From positions 1-9,745 of the forward strand of contig CALFNC010000424.1 in assembly GCA_937902605.1 (NCBI GenBank): DNA of 9,745 nt. Reading direction: 5' to 3'. The DNA is from an uncultured Acidobacteriota bacterium (GTDB taxonomy: Bacteria > Acidobacteriota > Thermoanaerobaculia > UBA5066). Under the pieces are notes generated by a model. It was not told the origin of the DNA and did no database searches. It saw nothing but the letters and a program-made list of their open reading frames with translations. Of the stretch, positions 1-6,237 are shown one piece after another. Position 1 is the first letter of the stretch, and each line of letters starts with the position of its first letter. Made by a program: the position numbers and the translations under genes.

Positions 1-1
1 G

Positions 2-439
2 GGCTCGGTTGTCGGCGAGGTGCTGACCCGGTCAGCGGAGATGGCGCTCCAGGAGAAGATCCCGCTCGTGATTGTCACGGCCTCGGGGGGGGCCAGGATG
101 CAGGAAGGGATCCTCTCGCTCATGCAGATGGGGAAGGTCTCCGCCGCCCTCGCCCGGCTCGGGGAGCAGCGAGTCCCCTATGTGGCGATCCTGACCGACC
201 CGACCACGGGAGGCGTCACCGCCTCGTTCGCAATGCAGGGTGACGTCACGCTCGCCGAGCCCAAGGCCCTCATCGGCTTCGCGGGGCCGCGAGTCATCGA
301 GCAGACCATCCGGCAGACGCTCCCGGACGGCTTCCAGCGGTCCGAGTTCCTCGTCGAGCACGGATTCGTCGACCTCATCGTCCAGCGGTCCGAGATGAAG
401 AGGACGCTCGGGACCATCCTGAAGCTCCTCCACGCGTGA
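2..439 (+). CDS. accD: Acetyl-CoA carboxylase carboxyltransferase subunit beta, 3' part
   Basis: This is the C-terminal 145 residues of AccD; the start and the N-terminal zinc-ribbon lie left of the window. AccD pairs with AccA in the cytoplasmic carboxyltransferase that moves CO2 from carboxybiotin on AccB to acetyl-CoA, giving malonyl-CoA for fatty-acid synthesis. The frame is open from base 2. Its first residues (GSVVGE) match the family stretch before the crotonase-type core. Other family landmarks are SGGARMQEG, with the glycines that form an oxyanion hole, [34 protein letters not shown], and the C-terminal [18 protein letters not shown]. The stop TGA (437-439) is followed by no further AccD sequence, so the C-terminus is complete. 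The stop overlaps the GTG start of folC by 4 nt (GTGA), so the two are likely co-transcribed and translationally coupled. Nothing in the visible part looks broken. Identification is very secure. Confidence 0.96.
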   Translation, partial: GSVVGEVLTRSAEMALQEKIPLVIVTASGGARMQEGILSLMQMGKVSAALARLGEQRVPYVAILTDPTTGGVTASFAMQGDVTLAEPKALIGFAGPRVIEQTIRQTLPDGFQRSEFLVEHGFVDLIVQRSEMKRTLGTILKLLHA

Positions 440-1638
440 GCCTGGGAGGGGGCCTCGCCTTCCTGGAGGCGCTCGGCCCCCAGAAGATCCGCCCAGGGCT
501 CTCTCGCACCCGCGCTCTCCTCGACGGGCTCGGCTCTCCAGACCGCTCCTTCCGGACCCTCCTGATCGCGGGAACCAACGGCAAAGGATCGACCGCGGCG
601 TTCGCCTCCTCCATTCTGACGGCAGCCGGCGTCCGCACGGGGCTCTACACCTCACCCCACCTCGTCAGGGTGACCGAGCGGGTCCGGATCGCCGAAGTGG
701 AGGTTTCGGCCGCCCATTTGGACGACGTCCTCGAGCACGTCTCCCATATCGCGGGCGCGGGCAGCCTCGCGCCGAGCTACTTCGAGGCGATGACGGTCAG
801 CGCGTTCGAGCTCTTTCGCCGGGCGCGCGTCGTGGTGGCGGTGGTGGAGGTCGGGATCGGGGGCCGCCTCGACGCCACCAACGTCCTCGAACCGGAGGTC
901 TCCGTCGTCACCAACGTCGGTGCGGACCACCTCGAGGTTCTGGGCCCGTCGCTCGAGGCGATCGCGCGCGAGAAGGCGGGCATCTTTCGCCGTGGCCGAC
1001 CGGCCCTCACCGCCGAACGGGGGCCGCTCCTCCGAACCCTCAAAGAAGAAGCCCGAAGGGCCGGCGCACGTCTCTTCCCGGTGCCGCCGACCGACCGGTA
1101 CGCGGACTGCTGTCCCCTCGTCGGCCGACACCAGCGCGCGAACCTGGCCCTCGCCGTTGCGGCGGCCGCAGCCTTCTGCCCGCTGACGGAAGAGGCGATC
1201 CGGAAGGGGGTCGCGTCGGTCCGGTGGCCGGGGCGGCTCCAGAGCGTCCACCGGGAGGGGCGCAGGCCTCTCCTCCTGGACGGGGCTCACAACCCTGACG
1301 GCGCACGCGCGCTGGCAGCGTGGCTCGACGAGGCGGGGCTGGCGGAACGGGTCGACCTGGTCTTCGGAGGACTCGCCGATAAGGACCTCGAGGAGGTGTT
1401 CGCGCCTCTCAGGCCCCGTGTGCGGCGGGTCGTCCTGACCGCTCCGTCGAACCCTCGCGCGGAGGATCCGCGCCGGCTCGCGGCCCGGCTCGGCCGCCCG
1501 GACGCGCGGTGCACCTCGGGCGTCGCCGAGGCGCTCGCCCACCTCGACGCGGAGGGGACCGGAGACGGTGCCCCTATAATCGTCACCGGGTCCCTGTTCC
1601 TGGTCGGGGACGCTCTCGGTTTGCTGGAGCGGGCCTGA
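436..1638 (+). CDS. folC: Bifunctional folylpolyglutamate synthase / dihydrofolate synthase
   Basis: FolC is a cytoplasmic Mur-ligase-family enzyme. It adds glutamate to dihydropteroate and then further glutamates to reduced folates, using ATP, so that folates are retained and bind their enzymes. The 400-residue protein is slightly short for the family (roughly 410-430). Landmarks in order: P-loop GTNGKGST (46-53), SPHL (73-76), [13 protein letters not shown] (137-149), [12 protein letters not shown] (159-170), EKAGIFR (179-185), the Mur-ligase WPGRLQ (264-269), [10 protein letters not shown] (281-290), and the C-terminal [10 protein letters not shown] (383-392). These cover the ATP-binding central domain and the glutamate-ligase C-terminal domain. 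The start chosen is GTG at 436, inside the accD stop. It leaves about 45 residues before the P-loop, as expected for FolC. No strong Shine-Dalgarno is visible, which fits coupling to accD. The dGTPase-like gene begins 11 nt downstream. GlyA, a user of polyglutamylated tetrahydrofolate, lies three genes on. Confidence 0.96.
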   Translation: MSLGGGLAFLEALGPQKIRPGLSRTRALLDGLGSPDRSFRTLLIAGTNGKGSTAAFASSILTAAGVRTGLYTSPHLVRVTERVRIAEVEVSAAHLDDVLEHVSHIAGAGSLAPSYFEAMTVSAFELFRRARVVVAVVEVGIGGRLDATNVLEPEVSVVTNVGADHLEVLGPSLEAIAREKAGIFRRGRPALTAERGPLLRTLKEEARRAGARLFPVPPTDRYADCCPLVGRHQRANLALAVAAAAAFCPLTEEAIRKGVASVRWPGRLQSVHREGRRPLLLDGAHNPDGARALAAWLDEAGLAERVDLVFGGLADKDLEEVFAPLRPRVRRVVLTAPSNPRAEDPRRLAARLGRPDARCTSGVAEALAHLDAEGTGDGAPIIVTGSLFLVGDALGLLERA

Positions 1639-1649
1639 CAAGGAAGACG

Positions 1650-3017
1650 ATGTCTCAGAAACCGCGTGAGCCCCGCGTGTTCTTCTTCAGCCGGCGGCAG
1701 CTCGAAGAAGCGGAGGAGCGCCGCCTGGCGATCTATGCGTCGAGGTCTTCGCGTGCGGTGCGCCGGCTTCCTGTCCCGGACGAAGGACGGACGGCCGATT
1801 ACCGGACCCAGTACCAGCGCGATCGAGACCGGATCGTCCACTCCAAGGCCTTTCGCCGCCTCAAGCACAAGACGCAGGTCTTCATCCCGTTCGAGGGGGA
1901 TCACTACCGCACACGTCTCACCCACACGCTGGAGGCGACCCTGCTCGCTCGGACGTTTGCGAGGGCCCTGAACCTCAACGAAGACCTCGCCGAGGCGTGC
2001 GCCCTCGCCCACGACGTCGGCCACACGCCGTTCGGCCACTCGGGGGAGAAGATGCTCAACCGGATGCTTACCGGGGCCGAGCCAGCGGTCCCGCTCCCCA
2101 AGAACGTGGCCGCGAAGGTTGGGGCGTTCAAGCACAACTACCAGTCCCTTCGGGTCGTCGACCTGCTCGAGAAGCGCTACGAGCACCCCGGTCTCAACCT
2201 GACGGGCGACACGCGCGAGGGGATCCTGAAGCACACGGCCTGGCGCCGGGACTTCCCGTTCCCTCTCGTCGATCCCGAGAGCCTCCACCTGTCGTCGGGC
2301 GGTCACCTCGAGGGCCAGGCCGTCGGATGGGCCGACGAGATCGCCCAGCAGGCGCACGACCTGGAAGACGGCTTGCCCCTCGTGGAGGACGGGAAGGTCC
2401 TCACCCTCCGGATCTCCAAGGCGGTCGTCGAGGCGGCGGGTCCCGCCTGGACGTCCGCACAGGACCGGACGGTGAGGAACGCCCTCCTCGTCCGCGGGAT
2501 GATCCACCTCCTCGTCACCGACGTGATCGAGGCCTCCGGCGCCTCCATCGAGCGGTGGCTTTCGGCGAGGAAGGTGTCGACTCCCGACGAGTTCTACGCG
2601 CAACGGGGACGTCTTCCCGGCTCCCTCGTCGCGCCCTCGCGCCACGGGGAGAAGCTCTACCTCGAGCTGAAAGAGTTCATCTACCAGCAGATCATCCACA
2701 GCCACGTCGTCGCGCAGCACGACGGACGTGCCCAGCACATCCTCGCGACCCTTTTCGGGGCTTTCTACCGGAACCCGCGTCTGCTGCCAGACTACGTCCT
2801 GCTCCGCTACCGGGACCTCGCGGGAGTCCGATTCCTCCGCGACATCCCGCTCAAGCGGATCGACACCGAGATCGCCTCGAGCTACCACCGAAACCCGCAG
2901 TTCGTCCGGGCGATTGCAGACCACCTCGCCGGGATGACGGACAGCTACGCCGTCTCGGTCTACGACACGATGGTCTCGCCGTACCCACGCCGGGTGGCCG
3001 GCGCGCCTCTCACTTGA
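1650..3017 (+). CDS. dgt: dGTPase-like HD-domain deoxynucleoside triphosphate triphosphohydrolase
   Basis: Family members cleave dNTPs to the deoxynucleoside plus inorganic triphosphate and so help control dNTP pools; they act in the cytoplasm, commonly as hexamers. The ATG at 1650 gives 455 residues and has AGGA (1641-1644) 5 nt upstream. The reading frame is open further upstream but only as a shadow of folC. Landmarks: a family-typical N-terminal stretch with DYRTQYQRDRDRIVHSKAFRRLKHKTQVF (broken here as 50-69 and 70-78); HD metal ligands H92 (in RTRLTHTLE), H121-D122 (in AHDVGHTPFGHSGE) and D229 (in ADEIAQQAHDLEDGL); HNYQSLRVVDLLEKRY (162-177); and GLNLTGDTREGILKH (181-195). The C-terminal region (about 340-440) resembles the family's helical tail. 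It is the shorter type-2 class rather than the roughly 500-residue E. coli Dgt. The position four residues after the metal Asp is Gln233, where E. coli Dgt and SAMHD1 have Tyr. Substrate preference cannot be read from the sequence, so the symbol is a family-level assignment. Confidence 0.92.
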   Translation: MSQKPREPRVFFFSRRQLEEAEERRLAIYASRSSRAVRRLPVPDEGRTADYRTQYQRDRDRIVHSKAFRRLKHKTQVFIPFEGDHYRTRLTHTLEATLLARTFARALNLNEDLAEACALAHDVGHTPFGHSGEKMLNRMLTGAEPAVPLPKNVAAKVGAFKHNYQSLRVVDLLEKRYEHPGLNLTGDTREGILKHTAWRRDFPFPLVDPESLHLSSGGHLEGQAVGWADEIAQQAHDLEDGLPLVEDGKVLTLRISKAVVEAAGPAWTSAQDRTVRNALLVRGMIHLLVTDVIEASGASIERWLSARKVSTPDEFYAQRGRLPGSLVAPSRHGEKLYLELKEFIYQQIIHSHVVAQHDGRAQHILATLFGAFYRNPRLLPDYVLLRYRDLAGVRFLRDIPLKRIDTEIASSYHRNPQFVRAIADHLAGMTDSYAVSVYDTMVSPYPRRVAGAPLT

Positions 3018-3023
3018 CTCCAC

Positions 3024-3028
3024 GGAGG
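3024..3028 (+). promoter_or_regulatory. Ribosome binding site of rpiB
   Basis: GGAGG sits 3 nt before the rpiB ATG. It is the strongest Shine-Dalgarno in the plus block but unusually close to the start codon. It supports the ATG at 3032 together with the conserved N-terminus. Confidence 0.65.
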
Positions 3029-3031
3029 ACC

Positions 3032-3496
3032 ATGAATATCGCGATCGGCTCCGACCATGCCGGCTTCCGCCTCAAGGAGGAGCTGAGGCGCCACCTCGAG
3101 TCGGCCGGACACACCGTCATCGACCTAGGGACCGCCTCGGAGGAGTCGGTCGACTACCCCGACTACGGTCTCGCGGTAGGGCGCGCGGTGGCCTCGGGCC
3201 AGGCCAGCCGGGGCGTGGCCGTCTGCGGGACCGGAATCGGGATCGCCATCGCCGCGAACAAGGTGCCCGGCGTCCGGGCCGGAACGCCCGGGGACCTCTA
3301 CGCCACGCGGCTGATGCGGGAGCACAACGACGCCAACGTGATCGCCTTCGGCGCCCGCCTCACGGCGGCGCCCCTCGCCATCGCGATGCTCGACCTCTTC
3401 CTCGAGACCGGATTCGCCGGCGGCCGGCACGCGCGGCGCGTCGACAAGCTCGATGCCTCCCTGTCATCATCAAAGAACGGAGTCTCTAACCGATGA
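3032..3496 (+). CDS. rpiB: Ribose-5-phosphate isomerase B
   Basis: RpiB interconverts ribose 5-phosphate and ribulose 5-phosphate in the non-oxidative pentose phosphate pathway; it is cytoplasmic and dimeric or tetrameric. The 154-residue protein is of normal RpiB/LacAB length. Landmarks: [11 protein letters not shown] (5-15) with the phosphate-side His9; DYPDYG (41-46); [13 protein letters not shown] (65-77) with the catalytic Cys65 and Thr67; [14 protein letters not shown] (96-109) with His98; and [11 protein letters not shown] (130-140) with phosphate-binding arginines. The ATG at 3032 puts the conserved [11 protein letters not shown] at the N-terminus, so the start is secure. GGAGG (3024-3028) sits just 3 nt ahead of it, which is tight. 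The stop overlaps the glyA start by 4 nt (ATGA). Side-by-side rpiB and glyA occur in many bacteria, Bacillus subtilis among them. The stretch after VRA (residues 84-87, GTPG) departs from the commoner AL-C type sequence. An allose- or galactose-6-phosphate isomerase role is possible for this fold, but the glyA context favours RpiB. Confidence 0.94.
   Translation: MNIAIGSDHAGFRLKEELRRHLESAGHTVIDLGTASEESVDYPDYGLAVGRAVASGQASRGVAVCGTGIGIAIAANKVPGVRAGTPGDLYATRLMREHNDANVIAFGARLTAAPLAIAMLDLFLETGFAGGRHARRVDKLDASLSSSKNGVSNR
3479..3482 (+). promoter_or_regulatory. Ribosome binding site of glyA, inside rpiB
   Basis: GGAG lies 10 nt upstream of the glyA ATG, within the last codons of rpiB. It supports the start that overlaps the rpiB stop. 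Confidence 0.5.
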
Positions 3497-4776
3497 GCAT
3501 TTCACACGTTCCCCCCGCGGGCCTCCTCGAACGGCACCTCGCCGTGGTCGACCCGGAAATTGACGCTGCCATCCAAGCCGAGCTGACCCGGCAGCGGGAC
3601 AACCTGGAGCTGATCGCCTCGGAGAACTACACCTCGCGCGCGGTCCTCGAGGCCGTCGGCTCGATCCTGACGAACAAATACGCGGAAGGGTATCCCGGTC
3701 GTCGCTACTACGGCGGCTGCGTGAACGTCGACCGAGCGGAGTCCCTCGCGATCGCCCGCGCCAAGGCGCTCTTCTCACCGAAGGACCCGGAGGCGATCCA
3801 CGCCAACGTCCAGCCGCACTCCGGCTCCCAGGCGAACACGGCGGTCTATCTGGCGTGCCTGAAGCCCGGCGACACGTTGATGGGCATGTCTCTGGCGCAC
3901 GGGGGCCACCTCACGCACGGGCACCCGCTCTCGATCTCTGGGAAGCTGTACCGGGTCGTCTCGTACGGCGTCACACGCGAGACGGAGCGGATCGACTGGG
4001 ATGAGCTCCGTCGGGTCGCCGAGGCCGAGAAGCCGAAGCTGATCGTCGCGGGGGCGTCGGCCTACCCGCGGACGCTCGACTTTCCACGGTTCCGAGAGGT
4101 CGCCGACTCGGTCGGTGCTCTCCTCATGGTCGACATGGCGCACATCGCTGGTCTCGTGGCGACCGGGCTCCACCCTTCTCCGATCGGTCACGCGCATTTC
4201 GTCACGACCACGACCCACAAGACCTTGCGCGGCCCGAGGGGCGGCATGGTCTTCTGCGTTCCCGAGTGGGCGAAGGAGATCGACAAGGCGGTCTTTCCGG
4301 GACTCCAGGGCGGGCCGCTCGAGCACGTCATCGCCGGGAAAGCCGTGTCCCTGAAGGAGGCGGCGGCGCCGGACTTCACCGTCTACCAGCAGGCGGTCCT
4401 CCGAAACGCCCTGGCCTTCTCGCAGGCGATGGAGAAGGAAGGGTTCCGGATCGTGTCGGGAGGGACCGACACACACCTTTTCCTGGTCGACCTCGGTCCG
4501 AAGAAGATCACCGGGAAGGTCGCCGAGAAAGCGCTCGACGCCGCGGGAATCACCGTCAACAAGAACGCGATTCCCTTCGACCCCAACCCGCCGTTCGTCA
4601 CCTCAGGCCTTCGGATCGGAACGCCTGCGATCACCTCCCGCGGGATGGGCACGGACGAGATGGGCCGGATCGCCCGTTGGATCTCCGAGGTCCTGGCCAC
4701 CCCCGAGGACGCTGCGGTCCAGGCAGAGGTGCGCCGAAAGGTGAAAGAGCTGACCGCGGCCTTCCCGCTCTACTGA
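3493..4776 (+). CDS. glyA: Serine hydroxymethyltransferase
   Basis: GlyA is a cytoplasmic PLP enzyme that converts serine plus tetrahydrofolate to glycine plus 5,10-methylene-tetrahydrofolate, the main one-carbon source for thymidylate, purines and methionine. The 427-residue protein is of normal bacterial length and looks intact. Landmarks: [11 protein letters not shown] (38-48), [15 protein letters not shown] (61-75), [11 protein letters not shown] (105-115), [13 protein letters not shown] (213-225) with the PLP-ring Asp214 and His217, [13 protein letters not shown] (239-251) with the Schiff-base Lys243, FPGLQGGP (268-275), and SGLRIGTPA (371-379) with the substrate-carboxylate Arg374. The ATG at 3493 overlaps the rpiB stop, and GGAG (3479-3482) lies 10 nt upstream inside rpiB. 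It is the last gene of the plus-strand block. It shares folate metabolism with folC upstream. Its stop lies only 10 bp from the stop of the convergent glycosyltransferase gene. Confidence 0.98.
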   Translation: MSISHVPPAGLLERHLAVVDPEIDAAIQAELTRQRDNLELIASENYTSRAVLEAVGSILTNKYAEGYPGRRYYGGCVNVDRAESLAIARAKALFSPKDPEAIHANVQPHSGSQANTAVYLACLKPGDTLMGMSLAHGGHLTHGHPLSISGKLYRVVSYGVTRETERIDWDELRRVAEAEKPKLIVAGASAYPRTLDFPRFREVADSVGALLMVDMAHIAGLVATGLHPSPIGHAHFVTTTTHKTLRGPRGGMVFCVPEWAKEIDKAVFPGLQGGPLEHVIAGKAVSLKEAAAPDFTVYQQAVLRNALAFSQAMEKEGFRIVSGGTDTHLFLVDLGPKKITGKVAEKALDAAGITVNKNAIPFDPNPPFVTSGLRIGTPAITSRGMGTDEMGRIARWISEVLATPEDAAVQAEVRRKVKELTAAFPLY

Positions 4777-4786
4777 CGATTCGTTT
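4777..4786. other. Convergent stop-to-stop junction, 10 bp
   Basis: Ten bases separate the glyA TGA (4774-4776) from the TAG of the minus-strand glycosyltransferase gene (4787-4789). No intrinsic terminator fits here. The nearest candidate is an imperfect inverted repeat at 4803-4827, read on the plus strand: a 9-bp stem with a 2-nt bulge and a 5-nt loop, inside the glycosyltransferase 3' end. It has no T-run after it, so it is weak as a terminator. Confidence 0.8.
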
Positions 4787-5545
4787 CTAGCGCGCCCCGG
4801 AATCCGTCTTCATTCGGAAGAGACGGAACGCGATGCGGAGGAGATCGAGGTAGGCGTGGGCTCCGCTGGCGAGCGTGACGCGCGAGTCGGCGGAGTTGAA
4901 CCAGAGGACCGGAACCTCCGCGACCGGGAAGCCGAGCTTCCGGGCCACGCCGAGCGCCTCCACGTCCCACGCGAACCGGTCGATCGCGAGCCGCGGGAAG
5001 ACGGCGAGGGCCGCGTCGCGGCAGAAGAGCTTGAAGCCGCACTGCGTGTCGGCGATCCCCGGGACGACGAGGAGCCGGACGAGCCGGTTGAAGAGCCTGC
5101 CCACGGCCTGGCGATAGAGGGACTGGCGGACCTTCACTGTCGACTCGTCCACCGCGCGGGAGCCGATCGCGATCGGCGCGCCAGCGCCGGCCAGCTTCCG
5201 CCACTCCTCGATCGGAGTCGAGAGATCGGCGTCCGAGACGAGGATCGCATCGCCGGAGGCCGCGAGGACCCCGGTCCGGACGGCGAACCCCTTCCCCCGG
5301 TTCGCGGAAAGCCGAATGACCTTGAGGGCGAGGCCGAGCCTCCGGCCCTCCTCGGCCGCCATATCGCCCGTCCGGTCGGGCGAGCCGTCGTCGACGACGA
5401 TCACCTCAGTCCCGGCGAGGCCCGGCTCAGACTTGAGGAACTCGGAGATCCTGGCGAGCGAGGCCGGGAGACGCTCCTCCTCACGGTAGGCGGGGATCAC
5501 GATCGACAGCGCCGGACGGATTCCGGCCGCGGGTCCGGCGCTCAC
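4787..5545 (-). CDS. Family 2 glycosyltransferase, dolichyl-phosphate beta-glucosyltransferase (ALG5) type
   Basis: This is a GT-A fold glycosyltransferase expected to move a sugar from a nucleotide-sugar to a polyprenyl-phosphate or similar lipid at the cytoplasmic face of the membrane. The 252 residues read: SIVIPAYREEERLP (14-27); VIVVDDGSPDRTGDMA (48-63) with nucleotide-binding Asp52-Asp53; ANRGKGFAVRTGVLAASGD (81-99); the DAD metal site (105-107) followed by LSTPIEEW; and GIADTQCGFKLFCRDAA (163-179), a signature strongly associated with ALG5-like enzymes; then DRFAWDVE (189-196). No hydrophobic membrane helix is evident, so membrane contact would be peripheral. The start is GTG at 5545, which overlaps the methyltransferase stop (GTGA) and has GGAGG (minus strand, 5554-5550) 4 nt upstream. 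The frame stays open to 5971, but that part is a shadow of the methyltransferase. Sugar and acceptor cannot be read from the sequence; a dolichol-phosphate-mannose-synthase-like role is the main alternative. Confidence 0.9.
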   Translation of the reverse strand: MSAGPAAGIRPALSIVIPAYREEERLPASLARISEFLKSEPGLAGTEVIVVDDGSPDRTGDMAAEEGRRLGLALKVIRLSANRGKGFAVRTGVLAASGDAILVSDADLSTPIEEWRKLAGAGAPIAIGSRAVDESTVKVRQSLYRQAVGRLFNRLVRLLVVPGIADTQCGFKLFCRDAALAVFPRLAIDRFAWDVEALGVARKLGFPVAEVPVLWFNSADSRVTLASGAHAYLDLLRIAFRLFRMKTDSGAR

Positions 5546-6237
5546 GCGGCCTCCGCTTCGAAGACAAACTGGTATCCGAAGAGGCCGGGCGCCAACCGGG
5601 CCAGAAGCGCGCTGCCGGCCCGGACGGGTTTCAGGAGAGGCGACCGGGCGAGGGCCGGCACCGCGAGCTCGACCGGCATCGGCGTGGCCCACTCCCCGAC
5701 GATCCGGAAACCGGCGGAAACGAGTAGGCCGCGCGCGCTCGTCCTCGTGAAGAAGCGCAGGTGCGTCCGGTCGAGGATGCCGCGATCGGAGTAGTCGAAG
5801 CGCCCCGCGAGAAGGGCGAGCCGCGTCGTCACGTTCGCGACGTTCGGCAGCGACACCAGCAGCCTCCCACCGGGCGCGAGGAGCGACCGGATCGGAGCCA
5901 TCAGGGCCTCGGGTCGGGGAAGGTGCTCGAGGATGTCCCCCGCCACGATCACGTCGAAGGGGAAGGCCCACGGCCGCAAGAGGCCTTCCGGGAGGTCGCC
6001 GATGTAAACGTCATCGAGAACGCCATCGGCCCCGCGGGCGGCCTCGGCGTCGGTCTCGATCCCGCAGAGATACCGGCATCGGGGCCTGATGCGACGGACG
6101 AGCTCCCCGCTCCCGAATCCGAGGTCGAGGAGGGAGATCCGGTCGCCCCGGCTCGCCGCGCGCTCGAGCAGGAGGACGTGCGAGGAGCCCGGGATTTCCT
6201 TCCACGGGTATCGCGGCTCTCCGGCGGAGGGAATCAC
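5542..6237 (-). CDS. Class I SAM-dependent methyltransferase
   Basis: A 231-residue Rossmann-fold methyltransferase of the Methyltransf_23/MetW-like kind. Motif I is LLDLGFGSGE (36-45). The acidic residue ending strand 2 is in CGIETDAEAARGA (58-70). DVIVAGDILEHLPRPEALM (95-113) carries motif II/III features and the LEHL helix. APGGRLLVSLPNVANVTTRL (121-140) is the post-strand-5 segment. The NVTTRLALLAGRFDYSDRG and ILDRTHLRFFT stretches (135-163) recur in methyltransferases linked to glycosyltransferases and O-antigen or glycolipid loci. The start is GTG at 6237: it overlaps the nadE stop by 4 nt (GTGA), and no in-frame start nearer motif I is better. The upstream extension of this frame to 6627 is a shadow of nadE. 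No Shine-Dalgarno is visible, so coupling to nadE is likely. The 3' end overlaps the glycosyltransferase start. The methyl acceptor is unknown; a lipid or sugar product of the coupled glycosyltransferase is a reasonable inference only. Confidence 0.88.
   Translation of the reverse strand: MIPSAGEPRYPWKEIPGSSHVLLLERAASRGDRISLLDLGFGSGELVRRIRPRCRYLCGIETDAEAARGADGVLDDVYIGDLPEGLLRPWAFPFDVIVAGDILEHLPRPEALMAPIRSLLAPGGRLLVSLPNVANVTTRLALLAGRFDYSDRGILDRTHLRFFTRTSARGLLVSAGFRIVGEWATPMPVELAVPALARSPLLKPVRAGSALLARLAPGLFGYQFVFEAEAA
5550..5554 (-). promoter_or_regulatory. Ribosome binding site of the glycosyltransferase gene
   Basis: On the minus strand, GGAGG lies 4 nt before the GTG at 5545, inside the last codons of the methyltransferase gene. 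It decides the GTG start over the longer open frame to 5971. Confidence 0.6.

Noticed and set aside
652..1641. 329-codon minus-strand open frame opposite folC
   Set aside because: Antisense shadow of a strongly conserved gene, with no motif of its own.
1287..3023. 578-codon open frame on the minus strand antisense to folC and dgt
   Set aside because: It lies wholly opposite a recognisable folC end and the dGTPase gene. Its product is a low-complexity Arg/Val/Glu-rich shadow without any domain, as expected from GC-biased third positions.
1997..3031. N-terminal extension of the rpiB frame through the dgt region
   Set aside because: The extension is an Arg/Pro-rich shadow of dgt. RpiB starts at the ATG at 3032, where the conserved [11 protein letters not shown] begins.
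4803..4827. Hairpin as an intrinsic terminator for glyA
   Set aside because: It has a bulged stem, no following T-run, and lies in the conserved 3' coding part of the opposing gene.
4856..5794. 312-codon plus-strand open frame opposite the glycosyltransferase and methyltransferase genes
   Set aside because: Shadow frame; composition is charged and repetitive, and the opposite strand has intact family motifs.
5546..5971. Longer N-terminus for the glycosyltransferase
   Set aside because: It overlaps the methyltransferase gene in another frame and has shadow composition. The GTG at 5545 has a good Shine-Dalgarno and the usual family N-terminus.
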